Source: Mycolicibacterium pyrenivorans (lineage in GTDB: Bacteria; Actinomycetota; Actinomycetes; Mycobacteriales; Mycobacteriaceae). Taken from it: a stretch of 64,000 bases of DNA. Each line of letters begins with the position of its first letter. Within the stretch, counting starts at the first letter, position 1. Location: positions 1 to 64,000 of the forward strand of contig NZ_JACKSH010000257.1 in the NCBI RefSeq assembly GCF_025821625.1, read 5' to 3'. Shown one piece after another: positions 1-8,162 of the stretch. The notes beneath the pieces were generated by a model. It saw only the letters and a list, made by a program, of their open reading frames with translations. It was not told where the DNA came from and ran no database searches. The translations under genes were made by a program, and so were the position numbers.

Positions 1-94
1 ATGTGATCCTCGAGAAATCTCATTCTTTCACCACGACAGGGCATTTCGCTGTTACAACCCGCCTCCCATCCCTACCTCATCGGTGAATCCAGGC

Positions 95-100
95 TAAGGT
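95..100 (+). promoter_or_regulatory. Putative -10 box of a leaderless transcript
   Basis: TAAGGT fits TANNNT and ends seven bases before the ATG at 107, so transcription would be expected to begin at the start codon. No ribosome binding site precedes that ATG, which agrees with leaderless translation. The preceding bases 1-94 show nothing recognisable. Confidence 0.4.
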
Positions 101-106
101 CCAGCC

Positions 107-880
107 ATGAGCCTCGTCACCTATGAGCTGGACGACCACGTCGCCACCATCACGCTGAATCGCCCCGAGTCGCGCAACGCGATCAACGGCGCGATGCGCA
201 CCGACCTCAACGCGGCCTGGGATCGATTCCGCGACGACGAGGACGCCTGGGTGGGCATCCTGACCGCCAACGGCGACGTCTTCTGCGCCGGCGGCGATCT
301 GAAGGACGGTGCCGGTTCGGTGGGCACGTTCGGCGGAACCTTCTGGGAGAAGCCCACGATCAACTCCTTCGAGAGCGGGATGGAGTTGTTCAAGCCCACC
401 ATCGCCGCCGTGCACGGTCCGTGCATCGGCTACGGGCTGACCGGGTTGCTGTTCTGCGACTTCGTCATCGCCAGCACCGAGGCCAGCTTCCGCTTCCCCG
501 AGGTGACGCTCGGGGTACCCACGATCGTCGGGGCGATCCGCCTCCCCGACCGGGTGGGGTGGGCCAATGCGATGGAACTGCTGTTGACCGGCGAGACGAT
601 GAGCGCCGAGCGCGCCAAGGAGATCGGACTGATCTGGAGGCTCGTCGACCCCGGCGACCTGCAGGCCGAGGCGCGGGCGTGGGCCAAGACCCTGACCAGG
701 GCGGCGCCGCTGGCCCAGCGGGCGACCAAGGAGGTCGCGTGGCGCACCGCGAACATGGGCTGGATCGAGTCGGTCCGCTTCGGCGAGACGATGCGCAAGG
801 TGGCGGGCGCGACCGAAGATGTCGCCGAAGGCCTGCAGGCGTGGCGCGAACGGCGCCCGCCGCAGTGGCGGGCGCGTTAG
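107..880 (+). CDS. Enoyl-CoA hydratase/isomerase family protein
   Basis: This 257-residue crotonase-fold protein has the usual family length. The N-terminus runs straight into the first beta strand (YELDDHVATITLNRPESRN). The CoA/oxyanion-hole segments are visible as FCAGGDLKDG (residues about 61-70) and AAVHGPCIGYG (about 100-110), followed by the ATKEV helix near residue 207. The family hydrates or isomerises 2-enoyl-CoA esters in the cytosol, but the substrate cannot be told from sequence. The gene is monocistronic and convergent with the nitrile hydratase operon, whose last gene ends 34 bases away, so no functional link is implied. The ATG start is supported by the -10-like box just upstream. 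Confidence 0.9.
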   Translation: MSLVTYELDDHVATITLNRPESRNAINGAMRTDLNAAWDRFRDDEDAWVGILTANGDVFCAGGDLKDGAGSVGTFGGTFWEKPTINSFESGMELFKPTIAAVHGPCIGYGLTGLLFCDFVIASTEASFRFPEVTLGVPTIVGAIRLPDRVGWANAMELLLTGETMSAERAKEIGLIWRLVDPGDLQAEARAWAKTLTRAAPLAQRATKEVAWRTANMGWIESVRFGETMRKVAGATEDVAEGLQAWRERRPPQWRAR

Positions 881-913
881 GCACGGCGGCCTTCGCGTTC
901 GGACCTTCGACGG

Positions 914-1591
914 TCAGGCGGGCGCGAACAGGCGCGGCTCCAGCCACGCGCCGTTCCTGGACCGGCGCATGGCCTTCGCGGTCGCCAGGACCGCGAGGTC
1001 GGCCAGGGGCTCGACGATGATGACCGCCAGGTACGCGGCGCCGAACAGCGCGACACTGCTCACCGTCTGGCCGGCGAAGCCTTCCCCGTAGAACGCCCAG
1101 AAGGCCACCCAGGACACGATGCCGGCCTGATAGGTCGCCGAAAGGCCCAGTGCCTGACGGTAGTTGAGGTCCACATAGGCGGTGCGTGGCGCAATGGTCC
1201 TGCGGGCGACGTACTGAAGCGCGAACAGGGGCACCAGCAATGTGGTGATGTTCATGCCGTACTGCGGGAGGTCGAACGGGGCGACGAGCACGCCCTGGAT
1301 CAGCAGGCCCAGCGCGAGTCCGAACGCCGCGGGCGCAGCCCCGAACAGGAGGAACAGCGTCGATCCGAGGATGAGGTGAACTTCGGAGACGCCGACGGGG
1401 TAATGGGGCAACACCTGGAAGAACCCGAACACCATCGCTGTGGTCGCAACGCTTCCGAGCACCAGTGACGCCGAGCCGCGCTCCTTGAGGTGCTTCCAGG
1501 CCGAGCTCAATGCGTAGGCGCCGACGCCTCCGGCGGTGAGGTAACTCAGGGTGATCTTCGCCCCGTCGACGATTCCGGGCTCTATGTGCAT
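914..1591 (-). CDS. CbiM-like cobalt ECF transporter permease
   Basis: The product is a 225-residue polytopic membrane protein. It begins MHIEPGIVDG, the CbiM/NikM N-terminus in which the second-residue histidine helps bind the metal. About six hydrophobic segments follow, including one with the family-like HYPVGVSEVHLILGS. CbiM is the substrate-specific component of energy-coupling-factor uptake systems for cobalt. It is the last gene of the nitrile hydratase operon, 42 bases after the accessory gene, with AAGGA before its start. A dedicated cobalt importer fits the cobalt-type active site of the alpha subunit. No CbiN, CbiQ or CbiO gene lies nearby, so it must share an energising module encoded elsewhere or act alone. 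Confidence 0.85.
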   Translation of the reverse strand: MHIEPGIVDGAKITLSYLTAGGVGAYALSSAWKHLKERGSASLVLGSVATTAMVFGFFQVLPHYPVGVSEVHLILGSTLFLLFGAAPAAFGLALGLLIQGVLVAPFDLPQYGMNITTLLVPLFALQYVARRTIAPRTAYVDLNYRQALGLSATYQAGIVSWVAFWAFYGEGFAGQTVSSVALFGAAYLAVIIVEPLADLAVLATAKAMRRSRNGAWLEPRLFAPA

Positions 1592-1633
1592 CGGGGTTCC
1601 TTTCTTCGGTGAGGGCAGCTGGTTGGAGTGTGC

Positions 1634-1945
1634 TCAGTGGTGGTCGTCGGTGACGGCGTGGTCTCCGTCGTCGGTGATCAGCGGTGCGGTGAGGATCTCT
1701 CGCTGATCGACGACGTGCTCGAGTGCTGCGACCCAGTGGTCGTAGTACTGCCACTCACCACGCGACGATTCCGGGGAGGCTTCCCAACCGCCGATCGTGT
1801 CGATCAGACTCTGCTGGAACTCACTCCACGGGTAGTGGCCGAACTCGGAGAGCGCCAGCGCCAGACCGAACGCCCGGCGCTGCCAATCGTGGTCGAACGA
1901 CGGGGCAGCCTGGTCGGTGGTGCAGGTTTCGTGGAGTGCTGTCAT
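1634..1945 (-). CDS. Nitrile hydratase accessory (activator) protein
   Basis: This 103-residue protein belongs to the nitrile hydratase activator family. It has FDHDWQRRAFGLALALSE near the start and WSEFQQSLI further in, segments resembling the N-terminal part of the beta subunit. In cobalt-type enzymes such proteins escort the alpha subunit and promote cobalt insertion by subunit exchange. The start codon overlaps the alpha subunit stop (ATGA), so the two are probably translationally coupled. The C-terminus is rich in Asp and His (DDGDHAVTDDHH), which might bind metal, but that is inference. Confidence 0.9.
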   Translation of the reverse strand: MTALHETCTTDQAAPSFDHDWQRRAFGLALALSEFGHYPWSEFQQSLIDTIGGWEASPESSRGEWQYYDHWVAALEHVVDQREILTAPLITDDGDHAVTDDHH

Positions 1946-2562
1946 GACAGCTGCCCCGCCAGCGCGACACCGATCATCGACTCGGTGGTGACCAGGTCCA
2001 TCAGCTGTTCATCGGTGAAATCCTCGGTGCCGGTGGGCCGCTCGGGAATCACAAACCACCGTGAGTGCCCGCTGGAATCCCACACCTTGATCTCGGTCTC
2101 CTCGGCCAGCTCGACGCCGACCTCGGCGAGAACGGTGCGGGGTTCCCGTGCCGCGCGGGACCGGAACACCGGATCCTTGTACCAGTACGGCGGCAGCCCC
2201 AGCACCGGCCACGGGAAACACGAGCACAGTGTGCAGATGACGAGGTTGTGCACGCCCGGCACATTGGCGACCGCCTGTAGGTGTTCGCCCTCGGCGCCGG
2301 CCATGCCCTCGGGGAGGTCCAGCTCGGCGATCGCCGCCGGGGTGTCGACGACCACGCGAGCGGCGAAGTCGGGATCCTTCCACGCCTTGACGACGATCTT
2401 CTTGCCGTTCAGCGGTGTCATCTCGGACTCGAAGTAGGACAGCACCTTGTCGACGGTCTGGCCGGTGATGACCCCCTTCTCGATCAACAGATGCTCCAGG
2501 GCCGCAACCTTTTCGGCGCTGGTCTGCTCCCGATCGGATGGGTAGGCAAACTGGTCGGTCAC
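1942..2562 (-). CDS. nthA: Nitrile hydratase alpha subunit, cobalt type
   Basis: The 206-residue alpha subunit forms the catalytic heterodimer that hydrates nitriles to amides in the cytosol. The metal claw is VICTLCSC (Cys110, Cys113, Ser114, Cys115). Threonine after the first cysteine is the signature of cobalt rather than iron enzymes, which have serine there. Two of these cysteines are normally oxidised to sulfinic and sulfenic acids. The downstream segment PPYWYKDPVFRSRAAREPR matches the family. The start is a GTG overlapping the beta subunit stop (GTGA), consistent with coupled translation. No amidase gene is in the window to hydrolyse the amide product. Confidence 0.97.
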   Translation of the reverse strand: MTDQFAYPSDREQTSAEKVAALEHLLIEKGVITGQTVDKVLSYFESEMTPLNGKKIVVKAWKDPDFAARVVVDTPAAIAELDLPEGMAGAEGEHLQAVANVPGVHNLVICTLCSCFPWPVLGLPPYWYKDPVFRSRAAREPRTVLAEVGVELAEETEIKVWDSSGHSRWFVIPERPTGTEDFTDEQLMDLVTTESMIGVALAGQLS

Positions 2563-3296
2563 TTGTCCTCCTCGACGGGTTGGAGATAGGCCTCGAACAA
2601 CTCGGCGTAAAAGCTGTTGGCACCGGGTTCGGCACGCGCGCCCCAGAGTTCGTCCGGGGTGAACTCGACGATGTAGATCGGCATCGGGTCGCCGATACCG
2701 TCACCGGTGTGGACGAAATAGGCGTAGTCGCCCTCGAAGATGCGGGTCACTGTGCCGGTCCGCGTCCGCAGGGCCCCAGGCAGGCGGGTGTGGGCGCCGG
2801 CCGGGACATTGGTGACGCGGACCTGCTGTCCGACCGCGAACTTCGGGTGTGCGACGTCCCGCCGGGGGCTGTCGCCGCGGCGCAGGTAGTCGATGACCTG
2901 ATCGTCGATCGCCACGGCGCCCGTCTCACCGGACTGCGGTGGGGACGCGCCGAGCAGGGCGCTGATCTCGTCCTCGGAGACGTAGCCCTTGTCGATGAAG
3001 AACTGCGTGATCCCCCCGAGCCACTTCTCGTAGTAGCGAAACTTGAAGTAGTCGAACGGGTTCATCCTCTCGGCGCCGGTGCGCAGGTCCGCCCATGTCC
3101 ACTCGTCCCGGAACTTCGTCGGCACGTCGGCGATCGGGTACTGGGGCAGCGCCGAACCGAGATGGTTGCTCAGACCCATCATGGCGACGTGGATGCCGAA
3201 GATCCGCTTCTCCCACTCTTCGACGAACACCCGCTTCTCGAGATTCAGCGGCTGGGGTAACCCTTCGAGTCCACCCAGGTAATGCTGCAATTTCAT
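2559..3296 (-). CDS. nthB: Nitrile hydratase beta subunit
   Basis: The 245-residue beta subunit pairs with the alpha subunit. The N-terminal helical region carries the family motif FRYYEKWLGGI near residue 95, and the last 100 residues form the SH3-like barrel domain that covers the active site. The length is slightly above the usual 210-230 residues. The order beta, alpha, activator is the arrangement typical of cobalt-type enzymes. Its ATG overlaps the stop of the DUF1097 gene upstream (ATGA) and its own stop overlaps the alpha start, so four consecutive genes are joined by four-base overlaps. Confidence 0.96.
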   Translation of the reverse strand: MKLQHYLGGLEGLPQPLNLEKRVFVEEWEKRIFGIHVAMMGLSNHLGSALPQYPIADVPTKFRDEWTWADLRTGAERMNPFDYFKFRYYEKWLGGITQFFIDKGYVSEDEISALLGASPPQSGETGAVAIDDQVIDYLRRGDSPRRDVAHPKFAVGQQVRVTNVPAGAHTRLPGALRTRTGTVTRIFEGDYAYFVHTGDGIGDPMPIYIVEFTPDELWGARAEPGANSFYAELFEAYLQPVEEDK

Positions 3297-3826
3297 GCCG
3301 TCGCACCTTCCGTATCAGGACGGCCGGCCGCAGCGGCCGGCTCCGTTCTCGTCATCACGTTGGCCAGATACTCCGAGACGATCCCGAACGTCGCACCCAG
3401 CACGCAGGCCACCGCCGCCACCAGCCCGGGGTGGGAGATGCTCGTCGCCGTCACCAACTGTCCCGTCCCTGCGACGGTCGAGACCGTCGATGCGAAGCCC
3501 ACCACCACCGCAGGCGTGGTGGAGAACATTCCGATCCAGGAGGCCTGCACCATCAGTGCGCTGCCGACACCGACTGCGATGGCGGTGAGGGTGAGCCCGC
3601 CGCCGAGGAGGTGGGCGGCATACAGGCTTCCGCAGGCGATGGCCACCCCCACCAGATTCGACAGCACCGAGCGGACCCAGCCGGCAGGCCCGCCGCCGAC
3701 GAAGAAGAACGATGCCCAGGCCAGGAAGACGACCCAGATCGGAACGGTGATCACGGTGGCGGTGAATGCCACCGCCACCCCGCCGAGCACACCGATGCTC
3801 AGCGTCAGCGCAGACCGTGAATCCAT
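3293..3826 (-). CDS. DUF1097 family membrane protein
   Basis: The product is a 177-residue integral membrane protein with about five hydrophobic segments and glycine-rich turns such as FFVGGGPAGW, resembling the DUF1097 family, whose function is unknown. I place the start at the ATG at 3826 because AAGGTGGAG lies just upstream and the residues before it look non-coding. It is the promoter-proximal gene of the nitrile hydratase operon and overlaps the beta subunit start by four bases. Its place suggests a transport role for the nitrile, amide or ammonium, but nothing in the sequence proves this. The probable GlnR box lies about 90 bases upstream. Confidence 0.8.
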   Translation of the reverse strand: MDSRSALTLSIGVLGGVAVAFTATVITVPIWVVFLAWASFFFVGGGPAGWVRSVLSNLVGVAIACGSLYAAHLLGGGLTLTAIAVGVGSALMVQASWIGMFSTTPAVVVGFASTVSTVAGTGQLVTATSISHPGLVAAVACVLGATFGIVSEYLANVMTRTEPAAAAGRPDTEGATA

Positions 3827-3917
3827 GCAACTCCACCTTGCTCTATCGACAGATCCGGAAACGACGCCCGGCGCCCCGCTGGGCGCCAGGTGATGTGAAC
3901 AACGTTGAGGCCGCTGT

Positions 3918-3933
3918 GTTTCCGCGCGGTAAC
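3918..3933 (-). promoter_or_regulatory. Probable GlnR-binding box upstream of the nitrile hydratase operon
   Basis: On the minus strand this reads GTTAC-CGCGCG-GAAAC, a full match to the actinobacterial GlnR consensus gTnAC-n6-GaAAC. It lies 92 bases upstream of the first operon gene. GlnR is the global nitrogen regulator of mycobacteria and streptomycetes, so activation under nitrogen limitation is expected for a pathway that releases ammonia from nitriles. Between the box and the gene, the leader contains a GGCGCC inverted repeat (3870-3875 and 3882-3887). Confidence 0.6.
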
Positions 3934-4108
3934 CCAGGCTTTTCGGCTGATCACCGACATGGACATCTATTGCGCAGAACAGGACATCGCGCCGCCGGCG
4001 GCCCTGCGGCGTGACGGCCGCTCTGTACCGGGGACGACCGTCACGGACACGTCGTACGCAAATGCGGACATCGGCGCGCACGTGGTTGCGGCCTAACCCA
4101 GGCTGGGT
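3930..4108. promoter_or_regulatory. Repeated TAACCCAGGCT element in the divergent promoter
   Basis: The 11-mer TAACCCAGGCT occurs twice in direct orientation, at 3930-3940 and 4094-4104. The second copy extends into a perfect 13-base dyad, ACCCAGGCTGGGT (4096-4108), ending two bases before the regulator start at 4111. The first copy overlaps the GlnR box. Spaced direct repeats are typical of AraC-family binding sites, so these may be sites for the regulator encoded at 4111. Confidence 0.4.
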
Positions 4109-4110
4109 CA

Positions 4111-5052
4111 ATGAGTCGCGCGGGCATGGGCCAACCCCGGCGCATCGCGATGCTCGTGTTCGACGGCGTCCGCACCCTGGACGTCACCGGTCCCCTGGAA
4201 GTCTTCGACGTTGCCCGGGCGCTGGGGTGCGCCTACTCCGTGGGGCTCTACTCGACGGCGGACTCGGCCTCGGTGCGGTGCTCTTCGGGGCTGTCCCTGA
4301 ACGCCGCACCCGCCTCGGAACTGGCGGCGCACGTCGACACCCTGTTGGTGCCGGGTGGTGACTGCCTGGTCACCGACGGCGTGCCCCATCATCTGCAACG
4401 GGTCATCCGCGCTCACGCAGCCGACGCCCGCCGGATCGCGTCCGTCTGTGCCGGGTCGTTCGCGCTCGCTTCCGCGGGCTTATTGAACGGCAAGCGCGCG
4501 ACAACCCACTGGCGACACCTGGACGCGTTCGCCGCCCGGCATCCCTCGACGATCATCGACCGCAACTCCGTGTACACCCGCGACGGCGCAGTCTGGACGT
4601 CCGCCGGTGTGGCGGCAGGTATCGATCTGGCCTTGGCCCTGGTCAGCGACGATCACGGTGCGGGCGTCGCGCAGGAGATCTCGAAGGACATGGTGGTGCT
4701 CAGCAGGCGGATGGAGGGCCATCCACAGATCTCCGTCGCCGCCCGGACGCCTCGACCGAAACATCCGGAGCTGGAGCGACTACTGGCAACCGTCAACGCC
4801 GATCCGGCGGGGCACTACGAACTCGACACCGTCGCGGCTCGGCTCGGCATCAGCCCGCGGCACCTGGCCAGGTTGTTCAAGGCGCAGGTCGGTGTGACGC
4901 TGCACCAGTACGTCCACGAAGTCCGGTTGGAGAACGCCGTCGCCCTGGTCCTCGCGGGTGAGTCGTTCCACGCCGCGGCGCGGCGCAGCGGCCTGAGCTC
5001 CGGCGCCCGGGTTCGGGACCATCTCGCGGCGCGCAGTGTTCATGCGTCGTGA
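4111..5052 (+). CDS. GlxA-like AraC family transcriptional regulator
   Basis: The protein has 313 residues in two domains. The N-terminal DJ-1/PfpI-like domain (about 10-180) has a family-typical nucleophile-elbow region, SVCAGSFALASAGLL, and RATTHWRHLD. A C-terminal AraC helix-turn-helix domain follows (about 215-310), with LGISPRHLARLFKAQVG. Members often sense small nitrogenous or nitrile-type metabolites, although no ligand can be named here. The gene is divergent from the nitrile hydratase operon and shares a 284-base promoter region with it, so it is a good candidate for its regulator. The last 25 residues after the second helix-turn-helix (GLSSGARVRDHLAARSVHAS) are short and atypical of the family. 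Confidence 0.88.
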   Translation: MSRAGMGQPRRIAMLVFDGVRTLDVTGPLEVFDVARALGCAYSVGLYSTADSASVRCSSGLSLNAAPASELAAHVDTLLVPGGDCLVTDGVPHHLQRVIRAHAADARRIASVCAGSFALASAGLLNGKRATTHWRHLDAFAARHPSTIIDRNSVYTRDGAVWTSAGVAAGIDLALALVSDDHGAGVAQEISKDMVVLSRRMEGHPQISVAARTPRPKHPELERLLATVNADPAGHYELDTVAARLGISPRHLARLFKAQVGVTLHQYVHEVRLENAVALVLAGESFHAAARRSGLSSGARVRDHLAARSVHAS

Positions 5053-5082
5053 CGGCGGCACCCACATCGGGGTGCCGTCGCC

Positions 5083-6144
5083 TCACGTCTCGATACCGGT
5101 GGTGCGGAAGCGCTTTCGGTAGGTACCTGGAGAGACGCCGAGGTTGCGGCCGAAGGTGCGGCGCATGGTGTCGGTCGTTCCGAACCCGGCCCGCCGGGCA
5201 ACGGCTTCCTGACTGTGATCTCCCGTCGCCAGCAGCACCTTGGCCGCCTCGAGGCGTGCCTGTTCGACGAAACGGGCCGGCGTCATGCCCACCTGATCAC
5301 GAAACATCCGCACCAGGTGCCGCTCGCTCACCGCGACCCGTGCCGCCATCGACGCGATCGAGTGGTCAGCACCCGGATCGGCGATCACGGAGTTCACGAC
5401 CTCGCGGAGACCACCCCCGGTCGGGAGCGCCGACTCGGCCCAGACGCTGAACTGGGCCTGCCCGCCGGGGCGTTGGAGAAAGACCACCATCCAGCGGGCC
5501 ACCCGCCGGGCCACCGCCGGGCCGTAGTCGCTCTCGACCAGGGCAAGCGCCAGGTCGATGCCCGCGGTGATCCCGGCGCCGGTGATGAACGGGCCGTCCC
5601 GCACGAACAGCGAGTCCGGGTCGACCATCACCTTGGGATAGACGCGGGCCAGCTCCTGGCAGTGGGCCCAATGGGTGGTCGCGCGACGTCCGTCCAGCAG
5701 CCCCAGCGCCGCGAGCACGAAGGCGCCGGTACACACCGACGCGACCCGCCGCGACCGCGGCGCGAGTTCGCGCACCATCCTCACCGCATCCGGTACGGCA
5801 TCGGGTGTCGGCTCTTCCGGGATGTCGTGCAGACCGGGGGTGAAGGTGAAGTCCGCCGGGACCCCGCCGGGGACGACGAGTGTGTCGATCGAGTCGGGAA
5901 CCTCCGCCAGCGGGATGTCGACGTTCAGCCTCGCGAACGCCGTGGTGCCGACGGCCTCGCCTGTCGGTGAGGCCAGCAGCACGGTGTAGTTCGCCCCGAA
6001 GTCGTTCGCGCGGGCGAAGATCTCCAACGGCGCCGCCACATCCTGCAGGGTCACCTTGTTGTAGAGGGCGAAGACCACCGTTCTGGCGGGACCCGCAGGC
6101 AGCCGGTCCGGCGCGCCCGGGTCATGTCTGGAACCGTCGGCCAC
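5083..6144 (-). CDS. GlxA-like AraC family transcriptional regulator
   Basis: The 353-residue protein has the same architecture as its convergent neighbour. A DJ-1/PfpI-like domain (about 20-210, with SVCTGAFVLAALGLLDG) is followed by an intact AraC domain, VAVSERHLVRMFRDQVGM and GFGTTDTMRRTFGRNLG. Unlike the neighbour, its second helix-turn-helix is canonical. The start is a GTG preceded by AAGGA. It converges on the other GlxA-like gene, with 30 bases between the stop codons, so the pair may be an old inverted duplication. No obvious target lies beside it, because the next upstream gene on this strand is a sigma factor 222 bases away. Confidence 0.9.
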   Translation of the reverse strand: MADGSRHDPGAPDRLPAGPARTVVFALYNKVTLQDVAAPLEIFARANDFGANYTVLLASPTGEAVGTTAFARLNVDIPLAEVPDSIDTLVVPGGVPADFTFTPGLHDIPEEPTPDAVPDAVRMVRELAPRSRRVASVCTGAFVLAALGLLDGRRATTHWAHCQELARVYPKVMVDPDSLFVRDGPFITGAGITAGIDLALALVESDYGPAVARRVARWMVVFLQRPGGQAQFSVWAESALPTGGGLREVVNSVIADPGADHSIASMAARVAVSERHLVRMFRDQVGMTPARFVEQARLEAAKVLLATGDHSQEAVARRAGFGTTDTMRRTFGRNLGVSPGTYRKRFRTTGIET

Positions 6145-6367
6145 GTGTCCTTGCCGCCCTTTCGTTGACCCCGACCAGTCCGCGGCGCATGTGGCCGATC
6201 GTTTCCGGACCCGTCGGCAACGAAGCCAGACCCTAGCTGAACGGGAGGCCCAACGTAGCGGGTTTCTGTTTCGGGAACGTTTCGATGCGGCGCTCGATGG
6301 CCTCGGTCAGACAGCCGCACGCGGCGACGGTCCACAACGCCGGTCCCAGCGCGACGCGGTCAGGGAC

Positions 6368-7024
6368 TCACCCGGCTGCAGGGAGGCTGTCGACGGGACG
6401 GAGCCGCTCCGGTGCCTCGATGAGACGCCGGCGACGCGCGGCATCACCCAACAGCACACGTAGCTGGCGGCGGGCCCGGTGCAGCCTCGACATCACGGTG
6501 CCGACGGGTGTGTCCATCACCTCGGCGATCTCCGCGTACGAATGACCTTCGACATCGGCCAGGTAGACGACCATCCGGAACTCGTCGTTCAGGGTGGCCA
6601 TGGCCGCCTGCACCTCAGTATCGGGTTGTGCAGCAATCAATGTCAGCTCAGCGGATCGTGAGCCGGTCGGCGCCGGATCGGCGCCGCCTCCGCATTGTTC
6701 GGCGACGGCATCCATCGGCACTTCCGTCACCCGCCGTTGGGCGGCCCGATAGTTGTTGATCCACGTGTTCTTCAGAATCTGGTGCATCCACGCTCTCGCG
6801 TTCGTTCCGGGGCTGAAGGTCCCGTAACTGCGGTACGCGCGGAGCAACGCGTCCTGAACCAGGTCTTCGGCGTAGGCACCACGATTGGTCAACCTCGACG
6901 CAGCCCGCAGCAGCTCCGCACGCAAGGGGACCACCTCACGCTCGAAACATGCTCGCAATTCCTCGCATTCATCCGGAGCACTACTGCTCTGCACCGACAC
7001 ACCTTGTCCCGTTATCGATCTCAT
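6368..7024 (-). CDS. ECF RNA polymerase sigma factor, SigH-like
   Basis: The 218-residue extracytoplasmic-function sigma factor has region 2 at about 35-105 (AYAEDLVQDALLRAYRS, then NARAWMHQILKNTWINNYR) and region 4 at about 150-200 (LADVEGHSYAEIAEVMDTP, GTVMSRLHRARRQLR). Length and sequence resemble the SigH/SigE group of mycobacteria. The ATG at 7024 gives a family-sized protein. The frame is open for over 400 bases further upstream, so the true start is uncertain, and no good ribosome binding site was found. No anti-sigma gene with an HxxxCxxC motif is adjacent, so control must come from elsewhere or from its own promoter. Confidence 0.85.
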   Translation of the reverse strand: MRSITGQGVSVQSSSAPDECEELRACFEREVVPLRAELLRAASRLTNRGAYAEDLVQDALLRAYRSYGTFSPGTNARAWMHQILKNTWINNYRAAQRRVTEVPMDAVAEQCGGGADPAPTGSRSAELTLIAAQPDTEVQAAMATLNDEFRMVVYLADVEGHSYAEIAEVMDTPVGTVMSRLHRARRQLRVLLGDAARRRRLIEAPERLRPVDSLPAAG

Positions 7025-7394
7025 GAGTTCGACGGTAGGGTCGTCTACGGTGCCGCGAGCGATTCTCACATCGAACACAAAGATTGCCGCGAGCCCATCC
7101 CGAATGCCGCAGATGCAGAACAGTTTTGGCGAATAGAATCCGGTGCGGCGGGGCGACATGGGCTCATGTATGAGGTCCGTTCGCGCCCGAAATGTGCAGG
7201 CACAGTCGTCATCTGCCATCCAACCGGGTGAACCGGCCGTGGTCACGTCCCTCATAGCCGATTCACATCTTCTCGCCGTGGCTCGGTCCGGTCCGGGTAG
7301 CACCGTCCGCATGTTCGCCGGGCAGCCGGCGCAACATATGAGATGTCTATGAACACCCCTGGCCAGGATCCGGCGAAGGCGCGACAATGGCTCG
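7025..7394. other. 370-base divergent intergenic region
   Basis: This stretch separates the minus-strand sigma factor from the plus-strand response regulator. It has an extended open frame on the minus strand but no protein similarity that I recognise, so I treat it as promoter DNA. The only element I can support is the -10-like box at 7383-7388. Confidence 0.5.
7383..7388 (+). promoter_or_regulatory. Putative -10 box of the two-component operon
   Basis: GACAAT ends seven bases before the GTG at 7395. That spacing would place transcription initiation on the start codon and make the mRNA leaderless. No Shine-Dalgarno sequence is present. Confidence 0.35.
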
Positions 7395-8162
7395 GTGACG
7401 TCTGCGCCGGTGAACGACCACGGACCCCGTCGCGCGATCCTGGGCCAACTCCCCAAGATGTACCGCGTCGACGGGTCGCCGATCCGCGTGCTGCTCGTCG
7501 ACGACGAACGCGCCCTGACGAACCTGGTCCGGATGGCCTTGCGCTACGAAGGGTGGGAGATCGACGTCGCCCATGACGCCGCGGAGGCTGTCGACAAGTA
7601 CCGGGCCAACACCCCCGATCTCCTCGTGCTCGACATCATGCTGCCCGACACCGACGGTCTCGGCGTGCTGGCGCAGATTCGTGATTCCGGCAGTTACACG
7701 CCCACCCTGTTCCTGACCGCGCGTGACTCGGTGGCCGACAGGGTCACCGGGTTGACCGCCGGCGGCGACGACTACATGACCAAGCCGTTCTCGCTCGAGG
7801 AGCTCGTCGCCCGGCTGCGTGGGTTGTTGCGCAGGACGGCCTACCTCACCCCGGCCGACGACGAGTCGCTGAAGGTGGGCGATCTCGCACTCGATGTCGC
7901 CAGCCGCGAGGTGACGCGCGGCGGCGTGTCGATCTCGTTGACCTCGACCGAGTTCGAACTGTTGCGTGTGTTGATGCGAAATCCGCGACGGGCGTTGAGC
8001 CGCAACGAGATACTGCGGCAGGTGTGGGACTACGACTTCGGCGGGCGGACCAGCATCGTGGATCTGTACGTCTCGTACCTACGCAAGAAGATCGACACCG
8101 ACCGCATGCCGATGCTGCACACCGTGCGCGGTGTCGGGTACATGCTGCGACCGCCGGAATGA
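7395..8162 (+). CDS. OmpR-family two-component response regulator
   Basis: The 255-residue regulator has a receiver domain at about 30-145, with acidic residues VDDE (35-38), phosphoacceptor Asp80 in LLVLDIMLPD, and the conserved Lys130 in DDYMTKPFSL. The winged-helix DNA-binding domain follows (about 160-252, with TSTEFELLRVLMRNP and VSYLRKKID). It resembles the mycobacterial PhoP/TrcR group, but I cannot assign an orthologue. Its stop overlaps the kinase start (ATGA), so the pair is co-translated. The first 29 residues precede the receiver fold. A second possible start is the Met at residue 22. Confidence 0.93.
   Translation: MTSAPVNDHGPRRAILGQLPKMYRVDGSPIRVLLVDDERALTNLVRMALRYEGWEIDVAHDAAEAVDKYRANTPDLLVLDIMLPDTDGLGVLAQIRDSGSYTPTLFLTARDSVADRVTGLTAGGDDYMTKPFSLEELVARLRGLLRRTAYLTPADDESLKVGDLALDVASREVTRGGVSISLTSTEFELLRVLMRNPRRALSRNEILRQVWDYDFGGRTSIVDLYVSYLRKKIDTDRMPMLHTVRGVGYMLRPPE

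Noticed and set aside
7025..7456. Extended N-terminus of the ECF sigma factor
   Set aside because: The extra 144 residues are Arg- and Cys-rich and have no family similarity. The ATG at 7024 gives a normal-size protein.
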